Positions 1 through 4,884 of a DNA stretch of 6,373 nt are shown here, piece after piece. The notes below the pieces were generated by a model, which worked only from the letters and a program-made list of their open reading frames with translations, did not search any database and had not been told where the DNA came from. Numbering within the stretch: the stretch's first letter is position 1; each line of letters opens with the position of its first letter. Origin of the DNA: CAZEVY01 sp964515555 (GTDB taxonomy: Bacteria; Acidobacteriota; Terriglobia; Bryobacterales; Bryobacteraceae); assembly GCA_964515555.1 (NCBI GenBank), contig CAZEVY010000166.1:1-6373 (forward strand). Direction: 5' to 3'. The position numbers and the translations under genes are program-made.

Positions 1-407
1 TCCGCATCCCGCCGCTGCGCGAACGCCGCGAGGACATCCCGGCGCTGGCGATGCACTTTCTCCGCCAGCACGCGCAGAAGTACCGCAAGCGCCTCGGGGG
101 ATTCGACCCGGCGGCGATCGAAACGCTGCTCTCGCACCCCTGGCCCGGCAACGTGCGCGAGCTGGATCACGCCGTGGAGCGCGCCGTCCTCATGGCCGCC
201 GGCGAGGCAATCCGCGCCGCCGACCTGGCGCTGCGCTCCACGCGCGAGTCGCCAGTGGGCATCGAGGCGATGAGCCTGGAAGAGGTGGAGCGGCTGCTGA
301 TCAAGAAGGCGCTCGATCGTTTCCGCGGCAACGTCAGCCAGGCAGCGAGCACGCTGGGGCTCAGCCGAAGCGCGCTCTACCGCCGCCTCCAGCGCTACGG
401 GCTATGA
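1..407 (+). CDS. Sigma-54-dependent response regulator (NtrC family), C-terminal part
   Basis: This is the 3' end of an activator of sigma-54 RNA polymerase; the gene begins outside the window and reads from base 3. About 134 residues are visible. The first are the IPPLRERREDIP motif near the end of the AAA+ ATPase domain. The sensor II region WPGNVREL follows at bases 141-164, where the arginine contacts ATP. After a short linker, a Fis-type helix-turn-helix spans about bases 270-404 (RGNVSQAASTLGLSRSALYRRL), which binds upstream enhancer sites. The GAFTGA loop and any receiver domain lie upstream and cannot be seen, so calling it a response regulator rests on the kinase that follows. Its TGA stop overlaps the kinase ATG (ATGA), which implies one operon with translational coupling. 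Family assignment is secure; its target genes are unknown. Confidence 0.95.
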   Translation, partial: RIPPLRERREDIPALAMHFLRQHAQKYRKRLGGFDPAAIETLLSHPWPGNVRELDHAVERAVLMAAGEAIRAADLALRSTRESPVGIEAMSLEEVERLLIKKALDRFRGNVSQAASTLGLSRSALYRRLQRYGL

Positions 408-1750
408 CGCCCGCGCCGGGCCGTCGCGCGCGCCGCCGGAAATACGAGACGCGCCTGGCGTGGATGTGCGTCCTATCCGGTCTCCCGGCCATGATGCTGG
501 CGCTGTGGATGCTCTGGCGCGGCGAGTACACTCCCAAGGAACAGTGGACCGCGACGGTGGTGCTGGCCGGCGTCTGGATCGGCTTCTGCTTCGCCGTGCG
601 CGAGCGCGTCATCCGGCCGTTGCAGACGGTCGCCAATCTTCTCGGCGCGTTGCAGGAGGGCGACTACTCGATCCGCGCCCGCCTGAGCCGCACCGACGAC
701 GCGCTCGACGAGGTCTACCGCGAAGTCAACACGCTCGGCCGCACCTTGCAGGAACAGCGCCTGGGCGCGCTTGAGGCGACCGCGCTGCTGCGCACGGTGA
801 TGGCGGAGATCGACGTGGCGATCTTCACCTTCGACGGCGACCGGCGCCTCCGCCTGGTGAACCGCGCCGGCGAGCGCCTGCTGGCCGCGCCCGCCGAGCG
901 CGTGCTGGGCCGAACGGCGCGCGAACTGGGCCTGGCCGCGTACCTTGAGGGAGAGGCCGGACGGACCGTCACCACCGCGTTCCCCGGAGGCGCTGGGCGC
1001 TGGGGCATGCACCTGCGGACCTTTCGCGAGCGGGGGCTACCGCATCTCTTGTTGGTGGTCGAGAACCTCACGCGCGCGCTGCGCGAGGAGGAGCTGGAGG
1101 CGTGGAAGCGGCTGGTGCGCGTGCTCGGGCACGAGCTCAACAACTCGCTGGCGCCGATCAAGTCGATCGCAGGGAGTCTCGGCAGCATGGTGGGGCGCGA
1201 GGAGCTTCCCGCCGACTGGCGCGACGACGCCGCGCGCGGTCTCGCCGTCATCGCCAGCCGCGCCGAGGCGCTGAGCCGGTTCCTGGAATCGTACGCGCGC
1301 CTGGCGAAGCTGCCGGCGCCGCGCACCGCACCGCTCGAAGTGCCGCCCTGGATCGAGCGAGTCGCGCGCCTGGAGACGCGGGTCCCGGTGACGGTGGTGG
1401 CCGGTCCGCGAGCGATCGTTCGGGGGGACGGCGACCAGCTCGACCAGCTCCTCATCAACCTCGTGCAAAACGCCGCCGACGCGTCGCTCGAAACGCACGG
1501 CGAAGTGCGCGTCGGCTGGCGCCGGACGAACGCGCATCTGGAGGTGTGGGTGGAGGACGAAGGGCACGGCATCTCGAATCCGGCGAACCTGTTCGTGCCG
1601 TTCTTCACCACCAAGCCGGGCGGATCGGGGATCGGGCTGGTGCTGAGCCGCCAGATCGCCGAGGCGCACGGCGGTACGCTGACGCTCGAGAATCGCCCCG
1701 CCGGATCCGGCTGCGAGGCGCGGCTGCGCCTGCCCCTGTCGCCGGGTTAA
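404..1750 (+). CDS. Membrane sensor histidine kinase, NtrY-like (HAMP-PAS-HisKA-HATPase)
   Basis: This 448-residue kinase should autophosphorylate on His243 and pass the phosphate to the upstream sigma-54 activator. A basic N-terminus precedes two membrane helices (about 20-38 and 48-66), joined by only about ten residues, so there is no periplasmic sensor domain. A HAMP linker follows (about 67-120), then a PAS-like domain (about 123-220, FDGDRRLRLVNRAGERLL). The H-box is LGHELNNSLAPIKS (241-254). The ATPase domain shows the N-box LINLVQNAADAS (350-361, Asn356), the G1 box DEGHG (385-389), and a combined F/G2 region, FFTTKPGGSGIGL (400-412). All catalytic residues are present. There is no Shine-Dalgarno sequence; the ATG overlaps the regulator's stop, so translation is probably coupled. 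The layout resembles NtrY but is shorter, and nothing shows that it senses nitrogen. The signal is probably cytoplasmic or membrane-borne. Confidence 0.95.
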   Translation: MTPAPGRRARRRKYETRLAWMCVLSGLPAMMLALWMLWRGEYTPKEQWTATVVLAGVWIGFCFAVRERVIRPLQTVANLLGALQEGDYSIRARLSRTDDALDEVYREVNTLGRTLQEQRLGALEATALLRTVMAEIDVAIFTFDGDRRLRLVNRAGERLLAAPAERVLGRTARELGLAAYLEGEAGRTVTTAFPGGAGRWGMHLRTFRERGLPHLLLVVENLTRALREEELEAWKRLVRVLGHELNNSLAPIKSIAGSLGSMVGREELPADWRDDAARGLAVIASRAEALSRFLESYARLAKLPAPRTAPLEVPPWIERVARLETRVPVTVVAGPRAIVRGDGDQLDQLLINLVQNAADASLETHGEVRVGWRRTNAHLEVWVEDEGHGISNPANLFVPFFTTKPGGSGIGLVLSRQIAEAHGGTLTLENRPAGSGCEARLRLPLSPG

Positions 1751-1790
1751 GCGCGGCGTCAGAAGTCTTTTTCGGATCCGCTCCCTCACG

Positions 1791-1830
1791 GTCGCGGCTC
1801 AGTCACGGAACGTCGCGGCTCAGTCACGGA
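1791..1830 (+). repeat. Perfect 19-bp direct repeat, 21-bp period
   Basis: GTCGCGGCTCAGTCACGGA occurs at 1791-1809 and again, without a mismatch, at 1812-1830, separated by AC. Partial copies flank it: TCACGG at 1786-1791 and GTCGC at 1831-1835. The 21-bp period is close to two turns of B-DNA, so both copies would face the same side of the helix. It lies about 70-110 bp upstream of the predicted arsR start site. It may be a tandem protein-binding site or only a chance tandem duplication. Confidence 0.85.
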
Positions 1831-1848
1831 GTCGCCACGCGATTGCGG

Positions 1849-1856
1849 AAAAAAAA
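1849..1856 (+). promoter_or_regulatory. A8 tract, possible UP element
   Basis: A run of eight A bases sits in very GC-rich DNA, about 47-54 bp before the predicted transcription start. UP elements, which bind the RNA polymerase alpha C-terminal domain, lie at about -40 to -60. The position fits, but there is only one tract and the function is inferred. Confidence 0.4.
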
Positions 1857-1867
1857 CGGGCCACCCA

Positions 1868-1896
1868 TTGACATTGAGGCGTGCATCGTACATAAT
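1868..1896 (+). promoter_or_regulatory. Sigma-70 promoter of the arsR-AHSA1 operon
   Basis: The -35 box TTGACA (1868-1873) is a perfect consensus. A 17-bp spacer leads to the -10 box CATAAT (1891-1896), five of six matches. The predicted start is near 1903, only about 16 bases before the ATG at 1919. Such an AT-rich, near-consensus promoter stands out in this GC-rich window and suggests strong basal transcription held down by a repressor, probably the ArsR protein encoded just downstream. Confidence 0.85.
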
Positions 1897-1920
1897 CGAT
1901 GTGTTATATAACTACACGAT
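1895..1920 (+). promoter_or_regulatory. Palindromic operator candidate over the arsR start site
   Basis: The core GTTATATAAC (1903-1912) is a perfect 10-bp palindrome. It is flanked symmetrically by ATCG (1895-1898) and CGAT (1917-1920), giving a 26-bp imperfect dyad centred between 1907 and 1908. It overlaps the -10 box, the predicted start site and the first bases of arsR. ArsR proteins are dimers that often bind AT-rich dyads in their own promoters, so autorepression by steric block is the natural reading. The binding protein is inferred. Confidence 0.6.
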
Positions 1921-2296
1921 GATGAGCCAGACTCAGCGTCTCGACGCCACCTTCGCCGCACTCGCCGATCCGACCCGCCGGGCGATCCTGGCGCGCCTGG
2001 CATCGGGCGAGGCGACGGTGACCGAACTCACGCGTCCGTTCGCCATCAGCCAGCCAGCGATCTCCCGGCACCTGAAGGTGTTGGAGCGGGCGGGCCTGAT
2101 TTCAAGCGGCCTCGACGCGCAGCGGCGTCCCCGGCGGCTCGAGGCCAAGCCGCTGGCGGAGGCGACCGGATGGCTGGAAGGCTATCGCCGGTTCTGGGAG
2201 AACCGCTTCCAGCATCTCGATGCGCTGCTGGAAGAAATGAAAGCCATCGGAGAAGAGCATCCGAAGAGAACGCGTTCGCGAAAGAGACCCCAATAG
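1919..2296 (+). CDS. ArsR-family winged-helix repressor without metal-binding cysteines
   Basis: This 125-residue protein belongs to the ArsR/SdpR-like group of small dimeric repressors. Residues 10-60 form the winged helix: FAALADPTRRAILARL (12-27), then the recognition helix in ISQPAISRHLKVLERAGL (43-60). The wing lies around 62-76. A helical tail rich in aromatic and charged residues (85-110) probably serves dimerisation, and a very basic end follows. There is no cysteine at all, so it lacks the metal site of true arsenic or zinc sensors and probably responds to another signal or to none. A TTG at 1868 would add 17 residues but lies inside the -35 box, so I take the ATG at 1919; the ATG at 1922 is equally possible. 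No Shine-Dalgarno sequence is visible. Seven bases separate it from the AHSA1 gene, a pairing common in bacteria. Confidence 0.92.
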   Translation: MMSQTQRLDATFAALADPTRRAILARLASGEATVTELTRPFAISQPAISRHLKVLERAGLISSGLDAQRRPRRLEAKPLAEATGWLEGYRRFWENRFQHLDALLEEMKAIGEEHPKRTRSRKRPQ

Positions 2297-2300
2297 GAGA
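2295..2300 (+). promoter_or_regulatory. Shine-Dalgarno of the AHSA1 gene, overlapping the arsR stop
   Basis: AGGAGA shares its first two bases with the TAG stop of arsR (2294-2296). It lies 3-4 bases before the ATG at 2304 and 6-7 before the ATG at 2307. The spacing favours 2307, so the first methionine of the AHSA1 protein is uncertain by one residue. Confidence 0.75.
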
Positions 2301-2303
2301 ACC

Positions 2304-3290
2304 ATGATGACCAAGACCGTGGGAGCGCTGACCCTGACCACCCCGACCGACCGCGAGATCGCCATGACGCGCGTCTTCAACGCCCCGAGCCACCTGGTGT
2401 TCGACGCCATGACCAAACCGGAGCTGATGAAACGCTGGTTCAACGGCCCTCCGGGCTGGACGCTCGCGGTCTGCGAGTTCGAGCCCAGGCCCGGCGCTAC
2501 CTATCGGTACGTCTGGCGGCGGGAGGACGGTAAGGAGATGGGGATGGGCGGCGTGATTCTCGAAGCCGTACCGCCCGTGCGCCTGGTCGCCACCGAAGAG
2601 TTTGACGACCCCTGGTATCCGGGCAAGGCGGTCGTCACCACGCTGATTGTCGAGCGGGACGGCCGCACCACGGTTACTCTGACTGCGCGCTACGAATCCC
2701 GCGAAGCCCGCGATGTCGCGCTTCAGAGCCCCATGGAGACCGGCGTGGCTTACGGCTACGACCGCCTCGAGGAGGTGCTGGCGGCGATGCCGCACGACGC
2801 TCCTCCCGCCGGCGCGCCGCGCGACCTGGTGGTCACGCGCGTCTTCGACGCGCCGGTCGCGCGCGTGTGGCGGGCGTGGTCGGAGGGCGAATGCGTGATG
2901 CAGTGGTGGGGACCGGCGGGCTTTACCTGCCCGGTCGCGAAGATGGATTTCCGCGAGGGCGGGCGCTCGCTGGTTTGCATGCGCGCGCCCAAGGAATTCG
3001 GCGGGCAGGACATGTACAGTACCTGGACGTACCGGGAGATCGTTCCGAACCGGCGCATCGAATTCATCCACAATTTCGCTGACAGCGGCGGCGCCCGGAT
3101 GGAGCCCGCGCAGATGGGCCTGCCGCCGGGGATCCCGTCCGATGTGCGCCACGTCATCACCTTTGCGGCGCGCGGCGACTCCACCGAGATGACGATCACC
3201 GAGTACGGCTACACGTCGGACCAGGCGCGCGACCTCTCGAAGGCCGGCCTGGAGCAGTGTCTCGACAAGATGGCGGCGAGCTTCGCGTAG
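2304..3290 (+). CDS. Tandem double AHSA1/SRPBCC-domain protein
   Basis: This 328-residue soluble protein consists of two Aha1-C-like SRPBCC (START-fold) domains. Domain 1 spans about 15-161, from REIAMTRVFNAP through MKRWFNGPPGW to METGVAYGYDRLEEVLA. Domain 2 spans about 173-328, from RDLVVTRVFDAP through VMQWWGPAGF to the helical end LEQCLDKMAASFA. The linker MPHDAPPAGAP (162-172) is short and rich in proline and alanine. Each domain has the usual size of a complete family member (about 150 residues), and such domains are usually encoded as separate genes, so this looks like a fusion. The fold forms a deep hydrophobic cavity for lipids or other small hydrophobic ligands; the ligand here is unknown. 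It follows arsR by seven bases and so shares its promoter. A plausible but untested role is to bind or process the compound that relieves repression. Confidence 0.92.
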   Translation: MMTKTVGALTLTTPTDREIAMTRVFNAPSHLVFDAMTKPELMKRWFNGPPGWTLAVCEFEPRPGATYRYVWRREDGKEMGMGGVILEAVPPVRLVATEEFDDPWYPGKAVVTTLIVERDGRTTVTLTARYESREARDVALQSPMETGVAYGYDRLEEVLAAMPHDAPPAGAPRDLVVTRVFDAPVARVWRAWSEGECVMQWWGPAGFTCPVAKMDFREGGRSLVCMRAPKEFGGQDMYSTWTYREIVPNRRIEFIHNFADSGGARMEPAQMGLPPGIPSDVRHVITFAARGDSTEMTITEYGYTSDQARDLSKAGLEQCLDKMAASFA

Positions 3291-3313
3291 GGTGGGCCGG
3301 GGTAATTCCGCGG

Positions 3314-3322
3314 TGATATTCT
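3314..3322 (+). promoter_or_regulatory. Weak extended -10 candidate for the small helical-protein gene
   Basis: TG at 3314-3315, one base, then TATTCT (3317-3322) resembles an extended -10 element, about 45 bases before the ATG at 3367. No -35 box is seen at the proper distance. The alternative is read-through from the AHSA1 operon across the 76-bp gap. Confidence 0.25.
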
Positions 3323-3348
3323 GTTAGCTCCCGCCGACGGCGGCGAAA

Positions 3349-3354
3349 AAGGAG
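3349..3354 (+). promoter_or_regulatory. Shine-Dalgarno of the small helical-protein gene
   Basis: AAGGAG lies 12 bases before the ATG at 3367. The spacing is longer than optimal, but no closer start codon exists in this frame. Confidence 0.55.
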
Positions 3355-3366
3355 CTTCTTTCTCTC

Positions 3367-3603
3367 ATGTCGATCGAACAACGCCTCGCCGAACAGCAAA
3401 TCGTGCTGAAAGCTCTCGAAGAGGACGTCGGCAAGATGATCCACGTCCTCGAGCAGATGGCGCAAAGCCAGACTCAGCTTGCTGGCAACGTTCTGAAGTT
3501 CGCCGATTCCATGTCGACGCTGGTCGATCAGCAAGGGCGGCTTACTCAGGCGCTCGAACGCGTGATCGACCTCTGGGGCGGCAGCACCGATACGGTGAAC
3601 TGA
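3367..3603 (+). CDS. Small all-helical, probably coiled-coil protein of unknown function
   Basis: I do not recognise this 78-residue protein. It is acidic, has no cysteine, no signal peptide and no membrane helix. It is predicted to be almost wholly helical: residues 3-35 and 37-70 are rich in Gln, Glu, Leu, Met and Ile with roughly heptad-spaced hydrophobics. A glycine at 40 may mark a hairpin between two helices. A short polar tail (WGGSTDTVN, 70-78) ends it. Size and composition recall SlyX-like or other small coiled-coil proteins, but no diagnostic motif is present. The frame has a Shine-Dalgarno sequence and stands alone between the AHSA1 gene and the convergent oxidase gene. It is probably real, likely a homo-oligomer or adaptor; function cannot be stated. 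Confidence 0.7.
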   Translation: MSIEQRLAEQQIVLKALEEDVGKMIHVLEQMAQSQTQLAGNVLKFADSMSTLVDQQGRLTQALERVIDLWGGSTDTVN

Positions 3604-3615
3604 CGGCCGGCGCGT

Positions 3616-3643
3616 TCGCGACAACACGGGCCGGGCGTCGCGA
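3616..3643. terminator. Hairpin between convergent genes, possible bidirectional terminator
   Basis: TCGCGAC (3616-3622) and GTCGCGA (3637-3643) form a perfect 7-bp stem with a 14-base GC-rich loop. It lies between the small helical-protein stop (3603) and the oxidase stop (3655). Neither strand has a T tract after it, so it is not a classical intrinsic terminator. Its position between convergent genes is the main support. Confidence 0.35.
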
Positions 3644-3654
3644 GGGAACGGGCG

Positions 3655-4782
3655 CTAACCCAGGGCCGCGCGCGACAGGGCCAACTCGGCGCTCGCCGGC
3701 GCGTCGTCGAGCACCATCGCCGCGACCATCTCGCCGACCGCCGGACCGAGCTTGAAGCCGTGGCCCGAGCCGCCGCCCGCGAGGACGACGTTGGCGGCGC
3801 GCGGGTGGCGGTCGACGATCAGGTGCTCGTCGGGCGTCGACTCGTACTGGCACACGCGCGACTCCAAGAGCGGCGCGCCCGCGAGGGCCGGGAATCGAAA
3901 GGCGAGATACTCGCGCGTCTCGCGCAGCACCTCGGGGGAGATGACGCGCTCGCCGTGCGTGGGGTCAAAGGGCGCGTCGATGCGCTCCTCGCCGATCTTG
4001 AAGCCACGCGATTCGTTGCCGGGCACGCCGTAATAGTGATGGATATTGTCGCCCCAGGAGGGGAAGACTTCGTCATCGAAGGAGCGGTCACCGGGGGGCG
4101 CGCCGAAAAAGTAGACCTCGCGGCGATGCGCGCGAATGCGGGGCCCGATGACGTCCGGAAACATCGGCCCCATCCAGGGGCCGCAGGCGAAGACGAAGTC
4201 GTCGGCTTCGAGCGTCGCGCCGTCCCGTAGCACGACCGATCGCATGACGCCGCCCACGATGCCGCCGGACCGCGCTTCGGCAACGCGATACTCGCCGCCG
4301 GCCGCTTCCACGGCGGAAGCGACCAGGGCGCAGCAGCGCCGCGCGGGCAGATAGCCGGCCATGGGGTCGAGAATGGCGCGGTCGACGCCGCCGAAGTGGA
4401 TGCGCGGGAATCGGCGAGCGGCCTCGGCGGGCGTGTACTCTTCGAGCGGGAGGCCGGCGTCGCGGAAGAATCCAGCGGCGCGGTCGACGAGCGCGTCGGC
4501 GGAGGAGACCATGCGGAGGAATCCGGTGACGCGGAGGAGCTTCATGGCGAGGCGTGACTGGAAGTCCTCCCAGATGGCGCGGGCGCGCACGGTCATCTCG
4601 ACGTAGATGCGGTCGGCATAGAGCGCGCGGATGATGCGGGTCTCGCCGCCGGAGCTGGCGCGCGAGTTGCCCGCGCCGAAGGCGTCCAGAAGCGTGACGC
4701 GCGCGCCGCGCCGGGCGAGGTGCAGCGCGGTCCAACCTCCGAAGGCGCCGGCGCCGATGACGATCACGCGAGGGGAAGGCAT
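3655..4782 (-). CDS. FAD-dependent amine oxidase, sarcosine/N-methyltryptophan oxidase family
   Basis: This 375-residue DAO-type flavoenzyme should oxidise a secondary or N-methylated amine, probably passing electrons to oxygen and forming hydrogen peroxide. The Rossmann motif GAGAFG (10-15) starts six residues after the chosen methionine. SSGGETRIIR (43-52) matches the segment of monomeric sarcosine oxidase whose Arg49 and Arg52 lie by the flavin and substrate carboxylate. Lys262 (RGFKIG) aligns with the oxygen-activating lysine. Cys311, in RVCQYESTPDEHLIVDRHP, aligns with the cysteine that binds FAD covalently. GSGHGFKLGP (338-347) completes the flavin site. Two catalytic-site histidines known in that enzyme are here Gly45 and Glu266, so substrate preference probably differs. 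Family residue roles are from memory. The frame stays open far upstream, but that extension overlaps the rhomboid gene and is Arg/Pro-rich, so I start at 4782. There is no clear Shine-Dalgarno. It is divergent from the rhomboid gene. Confidence 0.93.
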   Translation of the reverse strand: MPSPRVIVIGAGAFGGWTALHLARRGARVTLLDAFGAGNSRASSGGETRIIRALYADRIYVEMTVRARAIWEDFQSRLAMKLLRVTGFLRMVSSADALVDRAAGFFRDAGLPLEEYTPAEAARRFPRIHFGGVDRAILDPMAGYLPARRCCALVASAVEAAGGEYRVAEARSGGIVGGVMRSVVLRDGATLEADDFVFACGPWMGPMFPDVIGPRIRAHRREVYFFGAPPGDRSFDDEVFPSWGDNIHHYYGVPGNESRGFKIGEERIDAPFDPTHGERVISPEVLRETREYLAFRFPALAGAPLLESRVCQYESTPDEHLIVDRHPRAANVVLAGGGSGHGFKLGPAVGEMVAAMVLDDAPASAELALSRAALG

Positions 4783-4790
4783 GAGGTGCG

Positions 4791-4800
4791 ATTGTACAAT
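4791..4800. promoter_or_regulatory. Palindrome ATTGTACAAT, possible back-to-back -10 element
   Basis: This perfect 10-bp palindrome lies in the 102-bp gap between the divergent oxidase and rhomboid genes and reads TACAAT, a good -10 hexamer, on both strands. On the minus strand transcription would start almost at the oxidase ATG (4782), giving a nearly leaderless message. On the plus strand it would give a leader of about 78 bases before the GTG at 4885. Neither strand has a good -35 box 17 bp away, so it could instead be a small operator. Confidence 0.35.
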
Positions 4801-4874
4801 GGGTCTGAGCGCACAGGGCGAGGCGGCATCCTTCCGCATGTTCCGGGCGGCCGCCGAGCTCCGTTGTGCGCGCT

Positions 4875-4879
4875 GAGGA
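4875..4879 (+). promoter_or_regulatory. Shine-Dalgarno that selects the GTG start of the rhomboid gene
   Basis: GAGGA is followed after five bases by GTG at 4885. The next in-frame start, ATG at 4900, would be 20 bases away. The spacing therefore favours the GTG, which adds VEKRR before the first zinc-ribbon cysteines. Confidence 0.65.
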
Positions 4880-4884
4880 ACCGA

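Noticed and set aside
473..1614. Long minus-strand frames opposite the histidine kinase
   Set aside because: They are low-complexity Arg/Ala/Ser or His/Gln-rich translations typical of antisense frames in high-GC genes; the plus-strand kinase has all its motifs.
1700..1711. 12-bp perfect palindrome GCCGGATCCGGC
   Set aside because: It lies inside conserved kinase coding sequence near the C-terminus and is explained by Gly/Ser-rich codons in GC-rich DNA.
1751..1790. Intrinsic terminator after the kinase, from the T5 run near 1768
   Set aside because: No GC-rich stem precedes the T run; only the short CGGATCCG palindrome follows it.
1791..1836. CRISPR-like array
   Set aside because: The two full copies are separated by just two bases, so there are no spacers, and no cas gene is present.
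1868..1918. TTG start giving a 142-residue ArsR protein
   Set aside because: The TTG is the first codon of the TTGACA -35 box, and the added residues lie in the promoter and operator; they do not resemble the family's N-terminus.
2046..3152. 368-codon minus-strand frame opposite arsR and the AHSA1 gene
   Set aside because: It spans two well-supported plus-strand genes, is rich in Arg, His and Pro, and has no recognisable domain.
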